This document shows, piece by piece, positions 1-6,602 of a DNA stretch of 20,653 nucleotides. How positions within the stretch are numbered: position 1 is the first letter of the stretch; each line of letters opens with the position of its first letter. Origin of the DNA: CAYLXN01 sp964586855 (GTDB lineage: Bacteria; Patescibacteriota; Saccharimonadia; Saccharimonadales; Saccharimonadaceae); NCBI GenBank assembly GCA_964586855.1, contig CAZPHO010000015.1:1-20653 (forward strand), read 5' to 3'. A program made the position numbers and the translations under genes. Below the pieces are notes generated by a model, which did not search any database, was not told where the DNA came from, and was given only the letters and a program-made list of their open reading frames with translations.

Positions 1-1756
1 CCTCAAACTTGGCTTTATTCTCAAACGGATAATGAAATTGAGCGAACGGCATCGAGCCAGATTCAAACCAGCAATCAATGACTTTATCAATTCGTTTAAA
101 ATGTCGAATATCACCACTCATCGGCCCTCGAACATCCGCTCCGCTTATTTCATCGTCATACACTTCCTTGGCCCACTTATCACTCAACGGCCGAACGATT
201 TTTTCGCCATTCGAATACATTAACACATAGGCATCAAACTCAATAGCATCAACCCATGGGCGATGATAATCTTCTAGTTCGACTCCTGAAAATTCTTTGA
301 GCTCAGCATAAGAACCAATTACAACTTGATTTCTCTTGCCCCTTTTGTCAACGCACTCCCAAACCGGCATGGCGGTCGCCCAAAAACGATCCCGACTTAA
401 ATTCCAATCTGGTGCAGTCTCAACAGTTTTGGCAAACCGTCCGTTTTTAAAATGCTCTGGAAACCAATTAATCGATTGGTTATTGTCTAACATTTCAGTT
501 CGTTGGCCATCAATGTCCATAAACCAACTCGGATGCGCTCGATAAATCAGCCTTTCGCCAGTTCGAGGATTGTGGGGGTATTCGTGAAGAATATAGTCAA
601 TTTTTAAAGCTTTGCCGTCGGCAAGTAACTTTTTAGCGATTAGTTTATTGGCTTCCCATAAATCCATACCTTGCCAATCACCATCAATAAATTTGCCGTA
701 ATCATCTAATTTATGAACGACTGGCAAATCGTATTCTTTACTCAGGCTAAAGTCATCCTCGCCATAAGCTGGCGCGGTATGAACTATACCTGTTCCATCA
801 ACATCTGATACGTAATTAGCGCTATAAATTTGATGAGCCCTGTCGCCATGGTTATCAAACAACGGTTCATACTCTAGACCAACTAAGTCTTCACCCTTAA
901 ACTGTTTGATGATCTCGTACTTTAGAGGCTGATGCTTTTCGTCAGTCATGGTTTTTTCGACTAAGTTTTTGGCCATTATCAAATTGTCACTGCCATATTT
1001 AATTTCAACATAATCGAGTATTGGATTGACAGCTAGAACCACGTTAGCCGGGAGCGTCCAAGGAGTTGTAGTCCAGGCTAAAAAGAATTTGTTAGTGGCG
1101 TCTTTAGCTTTGAATTTAACATAAACACTCGGGTCGGTAACATTTTGATAAGCTCCAGCGTCCATCGTTACTTCAGCTTTCGAAAGTGGAGTTGCCCAAC
1201 GGGTGTCATACATCAAGACTTTTTCACCTTCATAAATTTTGCCTTTTTCGTATAGAGTTTTAAACGCCCACCAAACAGATTCCATAAATTCTCTGTCCAT
1301 GGTTTTATAGGCGCCCTTGAAATCAACCCAACGACCAATTCGATCAATCGTGTCTTCCCAAAGTCCGCCAGTCGCTACCATATTATCGCGACAAGTTGTG
1401 ATATAAGTCTCGAGGGGAATTTTGGTCCCGATATCGTGACGATCAGTGATGCCAAGCTTTTTTTCGGTAAAATTCTCAGCTGGTAAACCATGACAATCCC
1501 AACCCCAACGGCGTTCAACTCGACGACCTTTCATCGTTTGATAACGTGGAATAGCGTCTTTGACCACCGAGCTTAGCAGTGTCCCATGATGTGGCACACC
1601 AGTGATAAATGGCGGGCCGTCGTAAAATACATAAGCCTGCGATTCTGGCCTTTGCTCAACTGATTTTTCAAAAATTTTGTTATCTTTCCAGAACTTCAAA
1701 ATCTCTTTTTCATATTCCAGCGCTCGTCGTCTGGTATTGGCTTTGAATTTCATCAT
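1..1756 (-). CDS. ileS: Isoleucyl-tRNA synthetase, N-terminal about 585 residues (runs off the left edge)
   Basis: IleS charges tRNA-Ile with isoleucine in the cytoplasm. Translation from the ATG at 1756 gives an uninterrupted frame to the window edge. The class I signature region reads GPPFITGVPHHGTLLSS (about residues 47-63), followed by WGWDCHGLPAE. The CP1 editing domain is present, with TTPWTLPANVV and DGTGIVHTAPAYGEDDF. The KMSKS loop and anticodon domain lie outside the window. The overall style resembles the type 2 (eukaryote-like) IleS branch. The usual HxGH motif is HHGT here. The start overlaps the stop of the upstream DUF262-HNH gene as ATGA, so translation is probably coupled. 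The gene carries no promoter of its own that I can see and would depend on the transcript starting near 4915, behind the Ile T-box. Identity is very secure; the type 2 assignment is less so. Confidence 0.96.
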   Translation of the reverse strand, partial: MMKFKANTRRRALEYEKEILKFWKDNKIFEKSVEQRPESQAYVFYDGPPFITGVPHHGTLLSSVVKDAIPRYQTMKGRRVERRWGWDCHGLPAENFTEKKLGITDRHDIGTKIPLETYITTCRDNMVATGGLWEDTIDRIGRWVDFKGAYKTMDREFMESVWWAFKTLYEKGKIYEGEKVLMYDTRWATPLSKAEVTMDAGAYQNVTDPSVYVKFKAKDATNKFFLAWTTTPWTLPANVVLAVNPILDYVEIKYGSDNLIMAKNLVEKTMTDEKHQPLKYEIIKQFKGEDLVGLEYEPLFDNHGDRAHQIYSANYVSDVDGTGIVHTAPAYGEDDFSLSKEYDLPVVHKLDDYGKFIDGDWQGMDLWEANKLIAKKLLADGKALKIDYILHEYPHNPRTGERLIYRAHPSWFMDIDGQRTEMLDNNQSINWFPEHFKNGRFAKTVETAPDWNLSRDRFWATAMPVWECVDKRGKRNQVVIGSYAELKEFSGVELEDYHRPWVDAIEFDAYVLMYSNGEKIVRPLSDKWAKEVYDDEISGADVRGPMSGDIRHFKRIDKVIDCWFESGSMPFAQFHYPFENKAKFE

Positions 1757-2922
1757 CTATTCCCTTTCGCCCTATTGTGCGTTTTACATAGCATTTCGCA
1801 ATTTTCAATCTCAGTCGCACCACCTTTACTCCAAGCCGCCACGTGATCGGCGTCCATGTCGCCGTACGCCCATATCTTACCAGCATTTGCGTCGTGACCA
1901 ATGGCGCAGTACGAACAGTTAGACCTGTTCTCCGCTTGTGCCACTTCGGTCTGTTTAGCGTAAACAACCTTTTTCGTCGGCTCATCAAACACCCGGATGT
2001 TAAGCAGTTTTACATCTTTTTGACCGCCCAAAATATACTCAAACACCCCTTTTCTGTCTTTGACCTCAAAACTACCGAGGAGCTGACGCACTTGGCGCGA
2101 CACTTCGGCTGGGTCGTAGCTATTGCTGCTGTATTTACGATACAATCCGCCCCAATCCAATCCCTTCATCTCGCTTTCAACGTCGACAAACACACCAGAC
2201 ACCCAGTCAATTACCTTGTTGAAATGACCTTTTAGTTCATCGATATTATCGTCATGACGATGCTGGCTCATATAACCATCGATTGCTTCTTTGCTGCCGC
2301 TCACCCACTCTAGCGCCGTCTCTAAATATGCCTGTCGCTTAACGTCTCCGGAGATATAGGCACTCCACTTTTGCACAAGTGAATTTTGGCTATTGCTGAA
2401 CTCTTCTCTAGCAAGAGTAACGAACGGTCCGGAATAAACAGCATTGAGAATCTCTTGTTCAGTCAGGGGAACACCAGATATGTTGATAGTCCTGAACCAA
2501 TCTTTAATTTCCGGCTCTTCTCCCTCGCAAACATATATGAGCAATGGCGTCTTAAGTATCTTCTCTTTTAGCGGTGCAGCTAGGCCATCATAGAACTGCT
2601 CATGACCGTTTGCATCTACCCAAGCGAATTTACCCCTTACGAAGCGCCCGATACTTGTTATGCGCTGCTGCCCGTCCAGCACCTCGTATGTATCGTCACC
2701 TGTCTTATTAAAATATAAAAGGCCAATAGGGTAGCCCTTTAGAATACTGTCGATAACGGCAACATCTTTTTTGCCGTCCGCATATATATAATTACGCTGA
2801 TACTCTGGCTGAATCGTAAGTTTGCCGCTTAAGCCAAAGAGACCTTTACCCTCGAACTCATTATACTCAAAACCATCGATAATATTAGCTATGGTGATGT
2901 CGGTTTTTAGTAGGGTCTTCAT
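1753..2922 (-). CDS. DUF262-HNH protein (GmrSD-like N-domain with C-terminal HNH nuclease)
   Basis: A protein of 389 residues. The N-terminal DUF262 (ParB-like/GmrS-type) domain shows PEYQRNY (39-45) and the hallmark DGQQR (83-87), which in GmrSD-family and SspE-like proteins belongs to a nucleotide-dependent domain. The last 60 residues form an HNH nuclease: CSYC (336-339), DADHVAAWSKGG (357-368), then NCEMLCKTHNRAKG with Cys379, His382 and Asn383. All expected metal and zinc ligands are present, so the nuclease looks intact. It overlaps the 170-residue gene upstream (ATGA at 2919-2922) and ileS downstream (ATGA at 1753-1756). Next to an M.EcoRI-type methyltransferase it is the natural candidate for the restriction or effector component. 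Whether it cuts unmodified or modified DNA cannot be told from sequence. Domain calls are confident; the role is inferred. Confidence 0.88.
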   Translation of the reverse strand: MKTLLKTDITIANIIDGFEYNEFEGKGLFGLSGKLTIQPEYQRNYIYADGKKDVAVIDSILKGYPIGLLYFNKTGDDTYEVLDGQQRITSIGRFVRGKFAWVDANGHEQFYDGLAAPLKEKILKTPLLIYVCEGEEPEIKDWFRTINISGVPLTEQEILNAVYSGPFVTLAREEFSNSQNSLVQKWSAYISGDVKRQAYLETALEWVSGSKEAIDGYMSQHRHDDNIDELKGHFNKVIDWVSGVFVDVESEMKGLDWGGLYRKYSSNSYDPAEVSRQVRQLLGSFEVKDRKGVFEYILGGQKDVKLLNIRVFDEPTKKVVYAKQTEVAQAENRSNCSYCAIGHDANAGKIWAYGDMDADHVAAWSKGGATEIENCEMLCKTHNRAKGNR

Positions 2923-3431
2923 GATATATCTCCCATAAATACAGCTCTTACTAATGGGGCAAGCTTATCTAGCCCATTCTCTGTCGTCCATGTCACCACG
3001 GCACTGATTCCCATTGATATTAGTGGGTGCTTTTCAAAGAATGATTTATGACTGTCATTAACCTTACCATTTTCTAATAGTTCATTAATGATTGCCGATA
3101 GCTCATTTCGCTCACCATCATCTGCGATAGTCTTTGACAGTTCTCGTATTTCATTCAAAATACCCTGAATATGGCTGCCGTTATGTACCGACGTAGTGAC
3201 TTTGACCGAACCTACAGTAGAGTTAAGGACGTTGCCGCCTATTTTTATATCATTGGCATTGTGTACATTATTGATAGTGATGCCACCTCCTAGATTATCT
3301 GGAGATTCTGCCGTAAGCCGTATTGGCTTTAGACTACGATTGACATTCGCTATCCGCCTATTCATCTCTTTAGACATTTCACGTTCCATTTTTCTTAAGT
3401 TGTTCTTATTCCATTTTATAACTGCAGCCAT
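2919..3431 (-). CDS. Unknown 170-residue protein between methyltransferase and DUF262-HNH
   Basis: Not recognised as a known family. The first 40 residues are strongly basic and polar (WNKNNLRKMEREMSKEMNRR). Residues about 50-85 are a polar segment rich in Gly, Asn, Val and Ile, with ITINNVHNANDIKIGGNV and NSTVGSVKV, that suggests short beta-strands or a beta-solenoid turn. A charged helix follows (about 90-118), then a hydrophobic C-terminal stretch (HPLISMGISAVVTWT, about 135-150) and LAPLVRAVF. There is no signal peptide. The start at 3431 has GAGG about 10 nt upstream and lies 5 bp after the methyltransferase stop; the stop overlaps the next gene as ATGA. It is therefore an integral part of the cassette, perhaps an adaptor, a specificity factor or a membrane-associated component. 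All of these roles are guesses. Confidence 0.8.
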   Translation of the reverse strand: MAAVIKWNKNNLRKMEREMSKEMNRRIANVNRSLKPIRLTAESPDNLGGGITINNVHNANDIKIGGNVLNSTVGSVKVTTSVHNGSHIQGILNEIRELSKTIADDGERNELSAIINELLENGKVNDSHKSFFEKHPLISMGISAVVTWTTENGLDKLAPLVRAVFMGDIS

Positions 3432-3436
3432 CAGAA

Positions 3437-4645
3437 TTACCCTCGTCTATGCCTAATGAATATTCGTTTATATGCCATTTTAGCGATACCGTTGTCGTAA
3501 AACCCTGCTGTCGGATTTCCTTCCTTGTAGGATCCCGTACCTCCTGCTCTGTAGTAGTCATCAACAAATTCCTGCCTTAAGCCAGGAGTTATTTTATATT
3601 TATCATCGACTACACCATTATCGCTAGTGCCTAAGACCTCAAACTGGTCAGGAGAATATTTATCAAAAAAGCTAATAGGAACACCCATGACCCCATCATA
3701 GTCGCTAGGGATTGCATCCACATTCGGTACCTCTATCGCATCATAGTTATCGTAAGGAGAATAGAACGCAGTACTTTTCTGAACTTTCTTGTTGTACTTC
3801 CTGTTGTCGGCCATCGTCATAAGCGAAATTGGCTGATGTAGGCGGCCATGCTGTAGAGTGGTAAACCACCTAACACCCTGAACACGGGTTATATACATCT
3901 CTCGTCCTTCTGGGCTGGTTCGAATTTCTCGAATCTGTTCTGGGTTAGCGATTGCCTTAGGTATCTCGTAAAACATCGCTCCACCATTAACACGGGCGTT
4001 ATTCCCAAGCCATGCTTTATTGTCTTTCAGTAGAGGGAATACCTCTTTGTATGTGATAGCGTTCAGAGTCCCGATTATCAGAAAGTCTTTGCCGTACTCA
4101 ACTAGCTGTCCAATATATTCACGAAAGAGACTAAAAGGCGGATTTGTAACTACGATGTCAGATTTTTTCAGAAGTTCTATGCACTCATCACTACGGAAAT
4201 CCCCATCGCCTTTAAGTGGCTCCCATTCATTATGCTTGTTGGCCTTTAGCTGCTCTGCAATATCTTGAAGACTGAATGAGCCATCGCCGTTAATATCCCC
4301 GACTGAATTGATAACAAATTTATTAGCTGTTATTTTCGGCCGACCCTTTTCTGGCTGTAGTGTCTTATCGTCACCAAACAAACCAAGCTGAGTATTGGCT
4401 ACTGGAGAGGGCTTGTAGCTAGTGGTAATTAAGCTCTTGAGGCCTAGGCGTTTAAAGTTCAATACAAAGTAGCGAAAGAAGTTGCTCTCAAATGGATCAT
4501 CACAGTTGCAATAGACTACCTTGTCCTTAAAGGTGTCTTTGTCATATTCAAGGTAAGCCTCAATCTCTTTTTGTATGTCATGAAACTGAGTATAAAACTC
4601 ATCGTTCTTGGCTTTTTTAGCTTTGGATAGGTTGCTGTTTGCCAT
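3437..4645 (-). CDS. M.EcoRI-type adenine-specific DNA methyltransferase
   Basis: A protein of 402 residues, typical for the EcoRI-methylase family. It has the family N-terminus KNDEFYTQFHDIQKEIEAYL (13-32), the VVYCNCDDPFESNFFRYFV block (43-61), and the catalytic motif IV NPPF (168-171) in DIVVTNPPFSLFREYIG. M.EcoRI methylates adenine in its recognition site using S-adenosylmethionine; the site recognised here is unknown. I place the start at the ATG at 4645 because AAAGGAG stands 7-8 nt upstream; a TTG at 4672 in frame has no comparable site. No EcoRI-like endonuclease gene is beside it. Instead it leads an operon with an unknown protein and a DUF262-HNH protein. It is the first gene behind the T-box at 4691-4910, so its ribosome-binding site is what that element would control directly. 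Confidence 0.9.
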   Translation of the reverse strand: MANSNLSKAKKAKNDEFYTQFHDIQKEIEAYLEYDKDTFKDKVVYCNCDDPFESNFFRYFVLNFKRLGLKSLITTSYKPSPVANTQLGLFGDDKTLQPEKGRPKITANKFVINSVGDINGDGSFSLQDIAEQLKANKHNEWEPLKGDGDFRSDECIELLKKSDIVVTNPPFSLFREYIGQLVEYGKDFLIIGTLNAITYKEVFPLLKDNKAWLGNNARVNGGAMFYEIPKAIANPEQIREIRTSPEGREMYITRVQGVRWFTTLQHGRLHQPISLMTMADNRKYNKKVQKSTAFYSPYDNYDAIEVPNVDAIPSDYDGVMGVPISFFDKYSPDQFEVLGTSDNGVVDDKYKITPGLRQEFVDDYYRAGGTGSYKEGNPTAGFYDNGIAKMAYKRIFIRHRRG

Positions 4646-4690
4646 TTGCTGCTCCTTTCTTTTTCGAAACAAAAATACTTCCTTTGTCTT

Positions 4691-4910
4691 CGAGAATTCA
4701 TTTTCATGAACGGTACCATCTCGATTCCAAAAGAAGTTCTTCTTTTAGCACTTAATTTTTCGTTGTCGCCGAATTACGGTCGGGTCTAATCAGTCCTAAA
4801 AACCTTTCTTCCGACAGCTGGTGGTTGATTGCCACTCGTAGCGCCTAATTAGATTTTACAAGATTCTAGTTGATTTGTAAATCGCCGAGCTCTAATACTC
4901 TTACGCTTGA
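4691..4910 (-). promoter_or_regulatory. T-box riboswitch, specifier AUC (tRNA-Ile), probably translational
   Basis: Read on the minus strand, all core T-box parts occur in order. A short Stem I has GUAA (4904-4901) pairing with UUGU, an AGUA loop (4899-4896), UUAG/CUAG, and GA-AUC with the specifier at 4864-4862. A small hairpin GUGG/CCAC follows, then a perfect 8-bp Stem III (4729-4746). The antiterminator/antisequestrator comes last: CGAGA, the seven-base bulge UGGUACC (4718-4712), a GUUCAU-GAAA-AUGAAU hairpin and UCUCG (ending 4691). UGGU would pair with the ACCA end of uncharged tRNA-Ile. No U-tract terminator follows; the methyltransferase SD lies about 35 nt downstream, so control of translation is more likely than attenuation. 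The short Stem I recalls actinobacterial ileS T-boxes. The exact sequestering helix is unresolved. Confidence 0.85.
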
Positions 4911-4920
4911 CTCCTTTAAT

Positions 4921-4933
4921 CAATATATATAAT
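4921..4933. promoter_or_regulatory. Overlapping divergent -10 region
   Basis: An AT-rich run carries TATAAT (4928-4933) for the plus strand, with TTGACT (4907-4912) 15 bp upstream. On the minus strand it carries TATATT (4927-4922), positioned to start the T-box transcript near 4915. The two units would therefore compete for overlapping polymerase sites. The minus-strand -35 is poor. Confidence 0.45.
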
Positions 4934-4954
4934 GCAGTTTGCCTGATGGAGATT

Positions 4955-4974
4955 AGTTTAGATAAATCTAAACT
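4955..4974. repeat. Inverted repeat in the 5' UTR of the 79-residue gene
   Basis: Two perfect 9-base arms, AGTTTAGAT and ATCTAAACT, are separated by AA. The repeat sits about 20-40 bases downstream of the predicted plus-strand start site and upstream of the minus-strand -10. It could be a dimeric repressor operator serving both divergent promoters or a short RNA hairpin. No regulator gene adjacent to it is recognisable. Confidence 0.5.
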
Positions 4975-5012
4975 AGCGGAAATTAGAGCACTTTTGAAAA
5001 GGTGGTGAAGAA

Positions 5013-5252
5013 ATGGGTTGGCTAACTGGCAAGAACGAAAACGCTGGAGCAACTGGTAGATTCGACGGTGAAGATACTTATATCGAGCAAAACGGAGATA
5101 AGACGAACATCTACACGGGGTCAGGCGACAACATTTTTGGATCTAGCTCGCCTCATGGACACTTAGTAGTTAACGACGCAGAAGGAGTAGAATACTGGCG
5201 CGACAGTAGCGGGACCGTCCATCAAGACTCCAGCACTGGAGAAATGAAATAA
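5013..5252 (+). CDS. Small polar hypothetical protein, 79 residues
   Basis: Not recognised. The protein begins MGWLTGKNENAGATGRFDGE and is rich in Gly, Asp, Ser, Thr and Asn, with no hydrophobic segment, signal peptide or cysteine. The pattern YIEQNGDKTNIYTGSGDN, then GHLVVNDAEGVEYWRDSSG, suggests successive short beta-hairpins. The ATG has AAGGTGGTGAAG just upstream. Its promoter is probably TTGACT/TATAAT (4907-4933), with an inverted repeat in the leader. A terminator follows at 5279. It is divergent from the T-box operon and may be an addition to this locus, because the otherwise comparable second T-box copy has no such gene beside it. Confidence 0.7.
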   Translation: MGWLTGKNENAGATGRFDGEDTYIEQNGDKTNIYTGSGDNIFGSSSPHGHLVVNDAEGVEYWRDSSGTVHQDSSTGEMK

Positions 5253-5278
5253 TTACACCCCTTCTGAATTGAAGAGCT

Positions 5279-5307
5279 GAGCCACTCGTAAAAATGGCTC
5301 TTTTTTT
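5279..5307 (+). terminator. Intrinsic terminator after the 79-residue gene
   Basis: GAGCCA (5279-5284) pairs with TGGCTC (5295-5300), followed by seven T. Confidence 0.8.
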
Positions 5308-5323
5308 ATACAATAACCTCATT

Positions 5324-5668
5324 ATGTTTTATTCAATTTTTAAACACTATTTTAAACAAGTTCCTGCAGCGTCGATTTTGATGCAAGATTTTCAGACTAT
5401 AACCAACTACGATAGTTGTTATTTTGTAGCGAAATTTCAAAGCAAAACTTATGTAGTTTTGGAGATTGACCACCTTGATGACCCCGATCAATACTTAGAG
5501 CAGTTACCAGAATATTTGCAATTAGCTGGTACTGGCTGGATGTTGCGAAATGAATTTCAAAATGCCGAGAATGATAAAGTCACCGAGCATATCGATGAAA
5601 ATGATTTTGATCAGGTTTTTGTGCATCAAAATGGGATGCATTATGGGTTGATTCTAGTCGATAAATGA
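5324..5668 (+). CDS. Small hypothetical protein, paralogue A (114 residues)
   Basis: Not recognised as a named family. It is clearly related to the 93-residue protein at 5924: both begin with a short F-K-rich helix and share the core (F/Y)VVLE(I/V)D(H/Y)LDD, here TYVVLEIDHLDD near residues 42-53. The in-frame ATG at 5294 lies inside the preceding terminator stem, so the ATG at 5324 is preferred. TATACAAT stands about 13 bases before it and no Shine-Dalgarno is visible, which fits a leaderless message. The C-terminal half is acidic and lacks transmembrane segments. Confidence 0.7.
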   Translation: MFYSIFKHYFKQVPAASILMQDFQTITNYDSCYFVAKFQSKTYVVLEIDHLDDPDQYLEQLPEYLQLAGTGWMLRNEFQNAENDKVTEHIDENDFDQVFVHQNGMHYGLILVDK

Positions 5669-5762
5669 GAACACTAACTAATAAACAATTATCAGGCTTC
5701 ATAAAGGCAACTCTAACACTGGCGAAGAGTTGTTTGCAAAAACAAAAGCTAGACTATCTCGA

Positions 5763-5826
5763 CGAGCTTTCAGGGCTTTTGCGAACGGCACCATCTCGAT
5801 CCCACTAGTTAGATTTACAAGATTCT
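5763..5826 (-). pseudogene. Decayed second copy of the Ile T-box
   Basis: On the minus strand, GAATCTTGTAAATCTAAC (from 5825) matches the specifier side of the T-box at 4850-4866. It is followed almost at once by GGGATCGAGATGGTGCCGTT, which matches the T-box bulge region at 4706-4726 with only a few changes (UGGUGCC here, UGGUACC there). The 5' half of Stem I (AGUA) and the roughly 120 bases with the hairpin and Stem III are missing. The helix that follows the bulge is poor. No minus-strand gene lies downstream. It looks like a deletion relic of a duplicated leader. Confidence 0.65.
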
Positions 5827-5868
5827 GGAGACAGCAAGGCAGAGGTCGACGACAGAGATTAATACCAC

Positions 5869-5897
5869 AAAAGACGAGCCAAAAGGTTCGTCTTTTT
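5869..5897 (+). terminator. Intrinsic terminator after paralogue A
   Basis: GACGAGCC (5873-5880) pairs with GGTTCGTC (5885-5892) around an AAAA loop. Five T follow, and A's flank the other side, so it may act in both directions. Confidence 0.8.
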
Positions 5898-5904
5898 AAT
5901 ATTA

Positions 5905-5913
5905 TGATATAAT
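5905..5913 (+). promoter_or_regulatory. Extended -10 promoter of paralogue B
   Basis: TGATATAAT ends 10 bases before the ATG at 5924. Transcription would start at or beside the start codon, so the message is leaderless. Confidence 0.7.
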
Positions 5914-5923
5914 TTGTTGTTAA

Positions 5924-6205
5924 ATGATTTTTAAAACATTGCTTGATCAGTTTATACCAAATCTAGACAAGTTCTCATTAGTTCCATTGGATTGTGGGCA
6001 ATTATTTCGTGACGCAAACTACTACTTATTAAAATATAGCGACCAGAAATTTGTAGTCTTAGAGGTTGATTATTTAGATGATATTCAGGTATTTCAAAAT
6101 GAGCTCGAAAAGAAATTACATAAAAAGGTAGTGCCACTGAGTCAAAAAAGTGTTACTAAAAACTCAATCAGCTACATCATCTTTGAAGTTTCTCAAGAAA
6201 AATAG
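5924..6205 (+). CDS. Small hypothetical protein, paralogue B (93 residues)
   Basis: A diverged paralogue of the 114-residue protein at 5324, sharing the FVVLEVDYLDD core (residues about 43-53) and a similar N-terminal helix (MIFKTLLDQFIPNL). It is shorter and lacks the acidic tail of paralogue A. It has no signal peptide, membrane segment or known motif. The message is predicted leaderless from TGATATAAT at 5905-5913. The repeated order minus-strand T-box then plus-strand paralogue, seen at both 4691/5324 and 5763/5924, suggests a tandem duplication of the intergenic region. Function unknown. Confidence 0.72.
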   Translation: MIFKTLLDQFIPNLDKFSLVPLDCGQLFRDANYYLLKYSDQKFVVLEVDYLDDIQVFQNELEKKLHKKVVPLSQKSVTKNSISYIIFEVSQEK

Positions 6206-6272
6206 AAGTAGCTCAAGCTACGAACTACAATAAACCCCGATATCTTGGCCAAGAATTGATTCATCAACAAGT

Positions 6273-6575
6273 TCAATTGCTAAAGTCGATACTCAGCGCA
6301 TCTGCTGGCCAGTTTCGCTGATAGCGGCTATAGCCGCCCTGACGCAAATAGCCCGCCAGCTGAGATTCAGTAAGATTCAAAATCGCCCAAGGATTGTCAA
6401 GCGAATTATCCATGAATACTCGCCAAGTCTTGACTGCCACCACTGACTGAATCGGCTTGCCCAGCATATAAACCAACAAAAACCACTTAAACAAATCGCT
6501 GTCGCTTTCAAGTGGCTGCAAGCCAAAATCGGCTGGGCGATAAATCGGTTTTGGTCGCTTTTTTCGTTCTGCCAT
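6273..6575 (-). CDS. Short protein resembling the N-terminus of a HhH-GPD/endonuclease III-like DNA glycosylase
   Basis: A protein of 100 residues starting MAERKKRPKPIYRP. The stretch SDLFKWFLLVYMLGKPIQSV (27-46) and the later AGYLRQGGYSRY resemble the first helices of helix-hairpin-helix base-excision glycosylases. Those enzymes are about 200 residues or more and carry the HhH motif and catalytic Asp further on. This one stops shortly after GGYSRY, so it is either a C-terminally truncated relic or a small derivative. A TATAAT (6587-6582, minus) ends 6 bases before the ATG, so the gene looks expressed, leaderless. The family link is from memory of the motif and is uncertain. Confidence 0.55.
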   Translation of the reverse strand: MAERKKRPKPIYRPADFGLQPLESDSDLFKWFLLVYMLGKPIQSVVAVKTWRVFMDNSLDNPWAILNLTESQLAGYLRQGGYSRYQRNWPADALSIDFSN

Positions 6576-6602
6576 GATTTTATTATACCTACAAGTCGTA
6601 TA

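Noticed and set aside
32..545. Plus-strand reading frames in the first 1.7 kb
   Set aside because: They are shadows of ileS, whose minus-strand frame is continuous and conserved.
4646..4672. Longer methyltransferase start at TTG 4672
   Set aside because: The ATG at 4645 has AAAGGAG at proper spacing and matches the family N-terminus. The extra nine residues come from the Shine-Dalgarno region.
5294..5323. ATG at 5294 as start of paralogue A
   Set aside because: It is inside the terminator stem and T run of the preceding gene; 5324 fits a leaderless start.
5730..5912. Plus-strand 60-residue reading frame rich in Arg
   Set aside because: It lies across the T-box relic (minus strand) and the terminator at 5869-5897. 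It has no ribosome-binding site, and its composition reads as non-coding.
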